From assembly GCF_000412335.2 (NCBI RefSeq), contig NZ_KE161030.1, positions 847,923 to 911,922 on the forward strand: 64,000 nt of DNA, given 5' to 3'. Position 1 is the stretch's first letter; every line of letters starts with the position of its first letter. Made by a program: the position numbers and the translations under genes. Positions 19,706 through 28,503 of this stretch are shown here, piece by piece. The notes beneath the pieces were generated by a model. That model was not told the DNA's origin and ran no database searches. It saw only the letters and a program-made list of their open reading frames with translations. Source of the stretch: Cedecea davisae DSM 4568. GTDB lineage: Bacteria; Pseudomonadota; Gammaproteobacteria; Enterobacterales; Enterobacteriaceae.

Positions 19706-22700
19706 ATGCCCGCTAATATTCAGGAAAATTCTCGCCATATACCATCCCTACCAATTTACATCAGAGATAACAACAATGTTGATGCCTCTCCAGACCAGAA
19801 GGAAACCTCTCCTCTTACCTCAAAAATAAAAAATGTTAATAACAGTAAAGAGAAGCCCTCCGGTTCGGGTAATAAAAATTTTACCGGGAAGGTTCTCGGA
19901 ACGCTGAATAATTTGCTGGTGCAGCGCAGCGGGCAGACGAATGTAGAAATGGAAGATGATGGCGTGGGGATCCCGCTGGCAGAGGTGATTACCGGAGGTG
20001 AGGCTTTGCGTTCGCAAGCTGAATCACTGCTCCGTTCCCGTGATGAGCAGCCTGTACCGCGAGGATGGAGGGGAGGGATGTTTCAACGTTTCCTGGTTGG
20101 GGCCGGTATTCTTACCGGTATAGGCACCCTGGGCGGAGCGGGATATAAATATTATGCAGGCAGAAGTAGCCCCGGCGAGCGGGCGGAAAATACTGCGCAA
20201 AACTCTTCCACGGAACCGTCGCTTAACCCGCTGAATGTGTATAACAGAAGTGAGGCTACTCCAGCTGGAGTATTCACGCCCCTACAATCCGACGGCAGTA
20301 CAAAAAACAAACCAAGACATATAAGAAGACACCTGCCGCACCCTGCCACTGGAACTACAGCCAGCCCAGAACTACCTGCTGGTATTCTGGATGATGGGAA
20401 AATGAGTAAAGAAGAATTACTTGTTTCCGTTGCTGAATATTTATTAGATGGAAAAGACAGCATTAATAAAGAAAGAATTACCTTACTGGCCAGGAGTATT
20501 CAGAGTGCTTCTGGTTTGTTTGGCGAGGTAAAAGGGCAAGATAATGCATTAGCGAAAGCAGAATCAATTGTCCGCCAGTGGTTTTTCTATAATACGCTGG
20601 GAACGCATCCTGAAGAATGCGTTCTGGATGTGATAATCAATCAGGTGCAACATAAGGATTATGTGGTTGGCCAGATCCCATCATTTCTGCGTTTAACGAA
20701 ATACTTAACGCTGGACAGCCTGACTCAATCACAAGTGAAGTCACTCAATAATCTTTGGCGTATTTTTTTGATTAAAGAGATACCTTTGCTAAGGGTATTG
20801 GATTACTCCGTGGCGGGTTTGAAAGTCAGAGAGAATGATTTTTTTGACCTTTATGTGGGAACTAAAGCCCTTGATGGTTTTCAAACTTACTCTGCTGATG
20901 ATGCGATGGAAATAGGTAAGCTAGTTAATTGTATAGTATCAAGGGATAACACTTCTAAAAAAACAGATTTATTAAAAATGCCTTTCCTTCTTTCGACTAG
21001 TAAAAATCTTACTGCACAAGATATTGAAGTGGATAGAAAAAATCATGGCACTTTAGGAAAATATATTCATGGCATGAATGTTGTTAATGAAATAAATAAA
21101 CATATCGAAAAAAAATACAATGAATACTCTTCCTCTATAGAATTATTAGTTGCAAATGACGCGATGCAGAGTAATGGCGTTAACCCTGTAAATAGCAACG
21201 ATAATTCTTATATAAAACTACAGAGTGATTTGCCTGATGAGTACTGGAGTCTTGCCCACAGCGTGACCGAAAAATTTGAGAAACTCGATGAAATTCTTAT
21301 TCTTGCCGCATTTGGTGAATTGCCAAAAAAAGAGCGTGAATATATTTCATCCTCTCAAATAAGCGTTCATCCTATGTCAATTATAATACGTGCGAAAGAG
21401 TCTGGATCGGCAGAAAGTGGCAGAAAACATATTAATGATATTTCGCTGAGAGAAGATGATGTTGACCTGATATCTGTCAGATTGGGTGAAGAAGAAAGAA
21501 TATATGCTCTGGAAAAGAAAAAAAATGACCAGCCGGGCTATCATTTTATTCGTGTAGATAGAGATGTTCATAAATATATTGAAAGCGGAATACTGAATTA
21601 TCGCATAGATGATGTTTTCTCCGCTGATGAGAATACAATTACCTGCGGTGATGATACCTTCAGCTACGTTATAAATACCAGAGAGGATATCATTCAAGGG
21701 GAGCATGGAAATAATGGGGTTGATATTTTCATCAATCACTTGTCAGCGACTCACAAAATGAATATGCATATATATTTAGATCCTTCCGCTGTGTCTCCGG
21801 TAAGGAGGGATGAATTCCCCATTGTGGTTAAGAAAAAAATCCCTTTCTATAATTATATACAAGCTGGCTTTGAATCTAAATCTGCCGACCGTGCGCCATC
21901 TTGCCGAACTCGAGCAGGGCTGCCAATGACAGTTGAACTGGCAAATATAATAGCCTCTTCTGGCATAGTAGACATTACCCCTGAGTTAACACTGGATAAA
22001 TTGGATCCCGCTCTCTCCAGCTCAGCGAAAGAGGAACTGAGAAATTTAGTCTCTGATGGTTTTCTAAATAAAAAAATCATGGATATAGAACAACAGATTA
22101 CTGCAATATCTGGTTATTTATTTGATGTGGAAAATGGTATCACGAAAGATGAAGGACGCATTCTTTTATTAGCAAGAGAAATTTTCGATAATTCAGAGTT
22201 ATTTAAGGGGAAGGATTTAGAAGAAATATCTGTCGTACAAGCCAAATCAATCATCCGCCTGTGGTTTTTTGACACACTTATGGGAAAACAACCGGACGAT
22301 TTTATATTAGATGCAATGAGCAGAGACAGGCGGTCGCAGGGGTACACGGTTGGCGATATTTCAGATTTGCTTCATCTATTTAACTTCTTCATTAAAGATG
22401 GCTTCTCAGAGCAGCAATTAACGTCAGTACATAGCGTGTGGCACACTCTCCTGATGGAGAAATTACCTCTTTTAAAATTAGAGGAAAACTCTGTTAAAAA
22501 CATGAGCCTTTGGGATTTTAATTTCTCTAATCTCTATACAGGAACTCAATTTCTGGAGAGCCATTCACTTCAGGATTATACTGCCGATGAGGCAATGAAA
22601 GTAGGCGAAATGCTTTGGGGCGTCGCAGATAAAGAACCCTGGATAGTGGGGGGGAATAATCTATTCAAAATGCCTGCGCTAATATTTATTGAGTCTGGAA

Positions 22701-25700
22701 ACCCTAAGTTAAATAAAAGAGATAAATTTTATAGATTCCTGGCTGTTAATGAGTATATAAATTACCGAGCTACAATAAAGGAAGCAGAAAAGAATATAAC
22801 AAATAAATACAATGATTATTTATCTTCGTTAAAACTATGGTTTGATGATGTACAGAGTAAAAAATCAGAAAGCGATGATTTTTCATCGGCTTTCAATGTC
22901 ATACATAAATTCCAGGTGATTGACAAATACCTTATCTTATCTGCGTTTGGTGGTCTGCCTGTTGAAGAACGTGAATTTATCTTATCACCGCAGGCTAAAA
23001 TATATCGTGCTGATGTTAATGTCGAAATAGATAACCCGGAGTCTGGCAAAGGTGAACATACTTATACGAAAAGGAATGATGTTGATATCATTTCCGTCTG
23101 GGTAAATGATGTAGAAAGAATATATGCTATTAAAAATAAAATTGATAATCGAAATGTATGCCAATTCATCCGCCTGGAACGTGATGTTCAAAGCTATGTC
23201 AGTAACGATGTTTTGGATTCTGGTAGTAATGATGAAATCATCATTTCTGATAACGATAATGTCATCTGCAATTTAGAACTTGTCAGTGAGAATTTGATAG
23301 GCGATTATGTGGATAATAATATTGAAGCACTTGCTGATAAATTTAGCTTAGATCATGGGGTCAATATTTTTTATGATTTTCAATATCCAATTGAAGGCTC
23401 TGTTCATGAAGATGATAAATGGAGTTTAGTCAATGATAGCATCCCTTTTTCTTATTGCCTGAATAATAATTCAGTACAGAGTGTTCCCTCATACTTTATG
23501 AATCAGGCAGGATTATCATCAACAATTAACTTTCAATCGGTGATAACGACTGAGAATATTTCTGAAAGTATAGATTTAGTCGTCTCAAATAAATCAAAGT
23601 CAGTTGTTCCTGCAATTGAAAGAATGGAAAGAAAAGAAGAGCAGTTGCTGGCAGTAGCCGACTATTTATTTGATGAGAAGAATGGCATAACGGACAATGT
23701 TGAAGTCATAGAAAAATTGGCTATAAATATTTTGGCCGAGTCAAACCGGTACTGGGGAGAGAGCGGGGAAGGGGTCTCTATTGCGCAGGCTAAATTAGCG
23801 ATCCGCCGATGGTTTTTTCATAAAATGTTGGGAATGCTTCCCGAATACTATGTTTTTGACAAATTATACGAAGGGGAGCTTTCAGAAGATTGTTCCGTGG
23901 CTACCCTTCCGGAATTGTTATCTATAGACAAAGTTTTTAGAACTGAAGGTATACCCGAAGCGCAATTGTCCGTGTTGCGTACGGTGTGGACCTGTTTGCT
24001 GAAAGAAGAGATGCCGTTCCTGAGGTTCAGCGACAAATCAGTAACAAAGTTGGATATAAGGGGCAATGATTTTGCCAATCTTTATACCGGTATGCGCTAT
24101 CTGGAGGCTAATTCTGTTAAGGAGTATACTCCTGAAGAAGCGATGAGCATTGGAGTGGCTATGTGGGATGTAGCCGTTACTGAAGGCATTTCAATAAACG
24201 AAGCTTGTTTATTTAAAACCCCTATACAGTATTATGTTAACTCCATTTCGTTCAAGTCAAAATACCGAAATGAGATGCTGGCTCTTATTTCCATAAATGA
24301 ATATATTCAGTATCGGCAGGCGGTTAAGCAACAATATGAAAAAACACTAACGGCGGCAGACTCCTGGCTAAGTAAAGGGGGGTTGGCAGAAAAAATTATA
24401 TCAGAATGTCCAGTCACGCGGAAAGTACATTATTTTGAGCCCTTTCATTCCAGACCCAGTGAAAGGAAGGGAAAAGATAAAGAGTATTATTTGAAAGAAG
24501 ATTATCTCAGTGCTTCAGATAAACCCTGCCCGACAGCACCAGACAGTTTGTCAGACGAGTATCAAAAACAGACTAAAAATATTTCGAACAGCTTTAAAGA
24601 ATTAGATAAGCTACTTCTTATTAATGCGCTTAATAAATTGCCGAAAAGCGATAGTGATTTTATTACCTCACCAGCAGCGAGCATCTTTCCGATAAAACTG
24701 AAAGGTTTTGATCCTAAAGATAAATCGTTTCATTCTTATCAGGAAATTAAATGTGAGCTTATTTCAGTTAAATTGAATGAAGAGGAAAGGATATATGCTT
24801 TGAGGCGTGGTAATGCAGATAACCCCGACGATCTTTTTATTAGAGTTGATTTTAATATCGCAAAATATCATAACTATAAAATAATAGATCGCCATGTTTA
24901 TGCGCATTATGTCTGGACGAAGAAAGGAGAGAGTGAAATATCATTAAACGGAAATGCTTTTGAAGATATTGCGGAGACATGGAGTGAGAAAAATAGATTA
25001 AATGTTTACAGTTCTCTTTATGAATTGGGTAATGATAAGACTGATGCTCAGACAATATGGTCTTATATACAAGATTTTATTCCTTTTTATACCTGTGTTG
25101 AAAGTAGTATTAATCATAACCTTGAGGATGCTGTTACGGCATGTATTATCGATGGTATTTCACTTATTCCAGTTGTTGGGCAAGCAACACGTCTGGTCGT
25201 TAAAACAGCTAAAGCGGGCATCATTGGTTTTAATGCCGCCAAAATGGGGGCTAAAACAGGAAGAGTGATAAATCTTGCAGCAGCAGGATTGCCGACTAAA
25301 GCTGAAGTCACTGCACTCGGGAAAAGCATGATCGGTGCTCTTGATCCTGGATTTGAACTGGCGGCAAGGGGCAGCAGGGCGTTAACTCAGAATATTTTAA
25401 AATTCATGCGAAGTGATAAAAAAATGACCGGCGCGGTGGTAAAAGTTGCTGCTTTGGAAGCGGGTTATAAACAAGCTGTAGCTTTGCCAGAAAAAACTAT
25501 CATGGCTTTACTGCCCGGCACAGAAATCCTGGTTCCTGTTGTTCCTGTTGGTGAAAGGTCTGGGCTAAAAATATATGTGCGTTTTGATGAGGAAACCGGT
25601 GAAAGGTTTGGTAGAAAATACTTTATTACCAAATCTAATAAGCTTGAGCCGGTTCCTGTTTCACTGGCGGACAGAATTAAGAAGATACAAACTGAGGGTA

Positions 25701-26365
25701 TGGGAGGAAAGGGTTCAAAATCTGCGCCGGCTAAATGGGAATCACAAAACAACCAAAGGTCGAAAGGGAAAGCTAAAGACCCCGAGAAATTGACCAGAGG
25801 CGAAATGGAATCACTCCATGCATATGGAAGACAATATCATTACGAGGTTAATGGATTTATGATGGCAGGAATGCCAGAGGAATATGTCGCGAAGCATTAT
25901 CGGGATGAGGTATACGAAACAGTAATGGAGATTAAATCAGCATTAAAAAAAATACCGCCCTATGAAGGCTGGGTTTATCGCGGTGGAAACATAGGTTCTC
26001 ATAATTTAAACCGATTGAAAAAAGGCAGTCTGGTTTCGAGTCATGGTTTTTTATCAACCTCAATGGACTTTTATGAGGCGAAAAAATTTAGACGTAGAGA
26101 TATACTTGATCAAGTTCCTATGGTTTATTCAATTGAACTAAAAAAAAGTGGCCACCCTATTAGCCTCTACACGGCAAACCCTCGTGAACAAGAAGTATTG
26201 ATTGAGAATGACAAATTTTTTAGGGTGATAGATTTTAACCATAAATCTATTATTATGGAAGAGATTGATATGCCTTCATTCAGTCAGGTTGATGCATCCT
26301 CATTAAGCCAGGCTGAAAAGGACTCTATAATTTATATCGATGAATACCAGAGCATAATTAACTAG
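19706..26365 (+). CDS. Giant repeat protein with C-terminal ADP-ribosyltransferase domain
   Basis: 2219 residues, probable toxin or effector. Residues 1-120 are polar and Ser/Asn/Pro-rich with no Sec signal. A glycine-rich hydrophobic segment spans about 129-148. Three diverged tandem repeats of about 540 residues follow (about 233-715, 793-1250, 1307-1795). Shared marks are WFF (W292, W853, W1369), ERIYA (at 597, 1137, 1694) and a closing IPFY or IPFS. A second hydrophobic stretch lies at about 1809-1850. The C-terminus (about 2029-2219) has the arginine-type ADP-ribosyltransferase triad: R2092 in VYRGG, S2117-T-S, and E2161-Q-E2163. The coding sequence is far more AT-rich than its neighbours, which suggests transfer. 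I do not recognise the repeats. No immunity, chaperone or secretion gene is adjacent. Confidence 0.85.
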   Translation: MPANIQENSRHIPSLPIYIRDNNNVDASPDQKETSPLTSKIKNVNNSKEKPSGSGNKNFTGKVLGTLNNLLVQRSGQTNVEMEDDGVGIPLAEVITGGEALRSQAESLLRSRDEQPVPRGWRGGMFQRFLVGAGILTGIGTLGGAGYKYYAGRSSPGERAENTAQNSSTEPSLNPLNVYNRSEATPAGVFTPLQSDGSTKNKPRHIRRHLPHPATGTTASPELPAGILDDGKMSKEELLVSVAEYLLDGKDSINKERITLLARSIQSASGLFGEVKGQDNALAKAESIVRQWFFYNTLGTHPEECVLDVIINQVQHKDYVVGQIPSFLRLTKYLTLDSLTQSQVKSLNNLWRIFLIKEIPLLRVLDYSVAGLKVRENDFFDLYVGTKALDGFQTYSADDAMEIGKLVNCIVSRDNTSKKTDLLKMPFLLSTSKNLTAQDIEVDRKNHGTLGKYIHGMNVVNEINKHIEKKYNEYSSSIELLVANDAMQSNGVNPVNSNDNSYIKLQSDLPDEYWSLAHSVTEKFEKLDEILILAAFGELPKKEREYISSSQISVHPMSIIIRAKESGSAESGRKHINDISLREDDVDLISVRLGEEERIYALEKKKNDQPGYHFIRVDRDVHKYIESGILNYRIDDVFSADENTITCGDDTFSYVINTREDIIQGEHGNNGVDIFINHLSATHKMNMHIYLDPSAVSPVRRDEFPIVVKKKIPFYNYIQAGFESKSADRAPSCRTRAGLPMTVELANIIASSGIVDITPELTLDKLDPALSSSAKEELRNLVSDGFLNKKIMDIEQQITAISGYLFDVENGITKDEGRILLLAREIFDNSELFKGKDLEEISVVQAKSIIRLWFFDTLMGKQPDDFILDAMSRDRRSQGYTVGDISDLLHLFNFFIKDGFSEQQLTSVHSVWHTLLMEKLPLLKLEENSVKNMSLWDFNFSNLYTGTQFLESHSLQDYTADEAMKVGEMLWGVADKEPWIVGGNNLFKMPALIFIESGNPKLNKRDKFYRFLAVNEYINYRATIKEAEKNITNKYNDYLSSLKLWFDDVQSKKSESDDFSSAFNVIHKFQVIDKYLILSAFGGLPVEEREFILSPQAKIYRADVNVEIDNPESGKGEHTYTKRNDVDIISVWVNDVERIYAIKNKIDNRNVCQFIRLERDVQSYVSNDVLDSGSNDEIIISDNDNVICNLELVSENLIGDYVDNNIEALADKFSLDHGVNIFYDFQYPIEGSVHEDDKWSLVNDSIPFSYCLNNNSVQSVPSYFMNQAGLSSTINFQSVITTENISESIDLVVSNKSKSVVPAIERMERKEEQLLAVADYLFDEKNGITDNVEVIEKLAINILAESNRYWGESGEGVSIAQAKLAIRRWFFHKMLGMLPEYYVFDKLYEGELSEDCSVATLPELLSIDKVFRTEGIPEAQLSVLRTVWTCLLKEEMPFLRFSDKSVTKLDIRGNDFANLYTGMRYLEANSVKEYTPEEAMSIGVAMWDVAVTEGISINEACLFKTPIQYYVNSISFKSKYRNEMLALISINEYIQYRQAVKQQYEKTLTAADSWLSKGGLAEKIISECPVTRKVHYFEPFHSRPSERKGKDKEYYLKEDYLSASDKPCPTAPDSLSDEYQKQTKNISNSFKELDKLLLINALNKLPKSDSDFITSPAASIFPIKLKGFDPKDKSFHSYQEIKCELISVKLNEEERIYALRRGNADNPDDLFIRVDFNIAKYHNYKIIDRHVYAHYVWTKKGESEISLNGNAFEDIAETWSEKNRLNVYSSLYELGNDKTDAQTIWSYIQDFIPFYTCVESSINHNLEDAVTACIIDGISLIPVVGQATRLVVKTAKAGIIGFNAAKMGAKTGRVINLAAAGLPTKAEVTALGKSMIGALDPGFELAARGSRALTQNILKFMRSDKKMTGAVVKVAALEAGYKQAVALPEKTIMALLPGTEILVPVVPVGERSGLKIYVRFDEETGERFGRKYFITKSNKLEPVPVSLADRIKKIQTEGMGGKGSKSAPAKWESQNNQRSKGKAKDPEKLTRGEMESLHAYGRQYHYEVNGFMMAGMPEEYVAKHYRDEVYETVMEIKSALKKIPPYEGWVYRGGNIGSHNLNRLKKGSLVSSHGFLSTSMDFYEAKKFRRRDILDQVPMVYSIELKKSGHPISLYTANPREQEVLIENDKFFRVIDFNHKSIIMEEIDMPSFSQVDASSLSQAEKDSIIYIDEYQSIIN

Positions 26366-26385
26366 GTATATCATTAATAATAGGT

Positions 26386-26413
26386 GGCCTGTGCTATTAA
26401 CAGGCCTTTTCTT
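26386..26413 (+). terminator. Terminator between the giant protein gene and the DMT transporter
   Basis: The stem GGCCTGT / ACAGGCC with a seven-base loop is followed by TTTTCTTT. It begins 20 bases after the giant gene and overlaps the last codons of the convergent transporter gene. Confidence 0.75.
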
Positions 26414-27281
26414 TCCACACTTTTTCTCCCCATCCCAGATTAATTCCCGCAGCCGCCAGCAGGATCATTGCGCCGCCGACGAACTGAATCGGGCTCATGC
26501 TGTGATTAAAGGCAAATCTGTCCACGATGACTGCAACAATAGGGTAAATAAAAGAGAGCGAAGCGGTGATTGAGGTGGGCAGCTTTTGAATTGCTCCGTA
26601 CAGAAGCTGATACATAATGCCGGTATGGACAACGCCCAGCATCACCACAATGCCCCAACTGCCATACGATATACTTTGCTGGAAATCGACTACGGGCAGC
26701 AGCGCAAGCGTACCCACGGCTACCTGAACCAGCGCAATTTGCTGGGGCGGCACGCCTTTTAGCTGACGGGTAATCAAGGCCGTGAGAGCATAAAAAAAGG
26801 CGGCTCCCAGAGCCATAATCACGCCCAATAACCAGCCGTTGCTGCCGTTATGGCTCAGGCCGCTGGAGAGCACCAGCAGCATGCCGGCAAATGAAATGCA
26901 CAGCCAGAACCACTTGCTGTAGCTAACTTTCTCTTTAAGAATAAACACTCCCATACCCACCAGCATCAGCGGCTGCGTATTATAAAGCACCGTGGCCAGC
27001 CCAATAGAAGTGCGGGAATAGGCGGCGAAAAGCAGCATCCAGTTCACGACCAGAGCTACGCCGCCAAGCGCGGCGATAATCACGACTCTACGAGAAAGGT
27101 GACTACGCCAGCTTCCACCCACAACGCCCAGAACAAACAACGTTATGGCCGCAAATACGCAGCGCCAGAACACCACGTTGGCGATAGGCTGCCCGGAAAG
27201 CACCACTAAAGCGCCGATGGTGCCGGAGATGAGCATCGCGGCAATCATTTGCAGGCTGCCGGTTTTTATTTCGCTGATCAT
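26397..27281 (-). CDS. EamA/DMT-family membrane transporter
   Basis: 294 residues with about ten hydrophobic helices arranged as two EamA repeats (about 10-140 and 150-285). This is the drug/metabolite transporter fold of small-molecule exporters. The first repeat ends in the conserved region ATVLYNTQPLMLVGMGVFILKEK, and the second has ASLSFIYPIVAVIVDRFAF. It is divergent from an Lrp-type regulator across 105 bases, so it is probably an amino-acid or metabolite exporter controlled by that regulator. The substrate is unknown. Confidence 0.88.
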   Translation of the reverse strand: MISEIKTGSLQMIAAMLISGTIGALVVLSGQPIANVVFWRCVFAAITLFVLGVVGGSWRSHLSRRVVIIAALGGVALVVNWMLLFAAYSRTSIGLATVLYNTQPLMLVGMGVFILKEKVSYSKWFWLCISFAGMLLVLSSGLSHNGSNGWLLGVIMALGAAFFYALTALITRQLKGVPPQQIALVQVAVGTLALLPVVDFQQSISYGSWGIVVMLGVVHTGIMYQLLYGAIQKLPTSITASLSFIYPIVAVIVDRFAFNHSMSPIQFVGGAMILLAAAGINLGWGEKVWKEKAC

Positions 27282-27386
27282 TTTTGCTCTCCTGAATAAA
27301 GAGCTTTATTTTGCTCACTCTCTCTGGCCTGATGAAGTGCTAAAATTAGGCAATATAAACAATCTACCTTTAAAAATGAGATAAAA

Positions 27387-27833
27387 ATGAGTGATTACCT
27401 TCCCGATGATATCGACAGAGATATTCTGACTATTTTAGCTGCAGATTCCCGCATCTCATTGAAAGTGCTCAGCGGCAAAGTGGGGCTCTCTTCCCCCAGC
27501 ACCGCGGAGCGGGTGAAGCGCCTGGAAGAGCGGGGCGTGATTAACGGCTATACCATGAACGCCAACCTTGCGGCGCTCGGCTACACGCTTCAGGGACTGG
27601 TGCGACTCAAGCCGCTGCCCGGCATGTTGCACAAAGTCGAGAAGATGATTCAGGCGATACCTCAATGCATCGAGTGCGACAAAATCACCGGTGAAGACTG
27701 CTTTATTATCCGGCTGGTGATCCGCTCGATTGAGCAACTCGATGAAATCCTGGATGAGCTGGCTGATTTCGCCCAGTGCAACACTTCTATAGTAAAAAGT
27801 TCCCCGGTAAAGAGAAGGCTGCCGCCGTTGTGA
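27387..27833 (+). CDS. Lrp/AsnC-family transcriptional regulator
   Basis: 148 residues. The N-terminal AsnC-type helix-turn-helix (about 8-65) contains ISLKVLSGKVGLSSPSTAERVKRLEERGVI. A RAM (regulation of amino-acid metabolism) domain (about 70-145) contains the typical turn CDKITGEDCFIIRLVI. It is divergent from a DMT exporter, a common pairing in which the regulator senses an amino acid and induces the exporter. The specific effector cannot be read from the sequence. Confidence 0.9.
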   Translation: MSDYLPDDIDRDILTILAADSRISLKVLSGKVGLSSPSTAERVKRLEERGVINGYTMNANLAALGYTLQGLVRLKPLPGMLHKVEKMIQAIPQCIECDKITGEDCFIIRLVIRSIEQLDEILDELADFAQCNTSIVKSSPVKRRLPPL

Positions 27834-27963
27834 TGCTCTTACCCGGATATATTTTATGGGTATTGAATTATGACAGAAATATTAAATTTACCGCGCTAGC
27901 TGGATCTTATTTATTCTCTATAGTATTAAACATCAACCTCTGTTTAAGCATTAAGGATTTGCA

Positions 27964-28218
27964 ATGACGACGGCTACTTTAAACGTAAAAATAAGCAGCG
28001 AGTTAAAAGAAAAAATCCGTCACTATGCGGAAGAAAATAGTGAGACCCTGGCAAGCGTAACGGAGAAACTGCTGTCAAAAGCCTTCGACGAACTCGACGG
28101 TGACGTAGGGATTGATGAAGATGATGTCGACAGCCAGCACACCTCTGAAGTCCGCGTAACGCCGCTAAACGATCGTGAGATCAAGGCATTGCGTAAACTC
28201 CTGAAGAAGAAAAAATGA
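27964..28218 (+). CDS. Ribbon-helix-helix protein, first gene of a two-gene cassette
   Basis: 84 residues. The N-terminus (about 3-45, TATLNVKISSELKEKIRHYAEENSETLASVTEKLLSKAF) fits an Arc/CopG-type ribbon-helix-helix DNA-binding fold. Then come an acidic stretch (DGDVGIDEDDVD) and a very basic tail ending LRKLLKKKK. AAGGA 6 bases upstream is a good ribosome site. Its stop overlaps the next start (ATGA). The layout resembles an autoregulating antitoxin or partition-type regulator, but neither role is shown. Confidence 0.7.
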   Translation: MTTATLNVKISSELKEKIRHYAEENSETLASVTEKLLSKAFDELDGDVGIDEDDVDSQHTSEVRVTPLNDREIKALRKLLKKKK

Positions 28219-28439
28219 ATGCCGGTACGGACAGTACCGCCCATGATTACCAGCAGGCCTGCGAGTTATTACGTTCAGGCTATCTGAAAAAGGTAAAATT
28301 GGGGTGGAATATCGGCAGCGATGAGTTTTTCCGCATCGCTTCAGACTGGTGTGATACGGGTGCCAGTATAAAAAAAGAGGGCGAATATTTTACTATTACC
28401 CTTAAAGGTTTTGCGATCCCCCGCCTGACACAACATTAA
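28215..28439 (+). CDS. Small unknown protein, second gene of the cassette
   Basis: 74 residues, not recognised. It begins in the ATGA overlap with the preceding ribbon-helix-helix gene, so the two are translationally coupled. The sequence has a helical N-terminal part (DYQQACELLRSGYLKKVKLGW) and a compact mixed region with two aromatic-rich strands (DEFFRIASDWC, GEYFTITLKGF). There is no signal peptide or membrane helix. It could be a toxin or co-regulator by arrangement only. Confidence 0.6.
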   Translation: MNAGTDSTAHDYQQACELLRSGYLKKVKLGWNIGSDEFFRIASDWCDTGASIKKEGEYFTITLKGFAIPRLTQH

Positions 28440-28460
28440 TATTTAATGTTGTCGCAGAAT

Positions 28461-28494
28461 ATTATTTCCCTCGTTTATATCAGAGGGAAATAAT
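28461..28494. repeat. Perfect 12-bp inverted repeat between convergent genes
   Basis: ATTATTTCCCTC and GAGGGAAATAAT pair over 12 bases with a 10-base loop. They lie between the end of the two-gene cassette and the end of the MocR regulator gene. There is no run of T after the stem, but the outer stem is AT-rich, so it may be a bidirectional terminator. Confidence 0.6.
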
Positions 28495-28503
28495 CAGCTG
28501 TCG

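Noticed and set aside
19706-26365. Reading the giant protein as an RHS, CdiA or two-partner-secreted polymorphic toxin
   Set aside because: There are no YD repeats, no haemagglutinin repeats or TPS domain, no Sec signal, no pretoxin VENN motif, and no small immunity gene after it.
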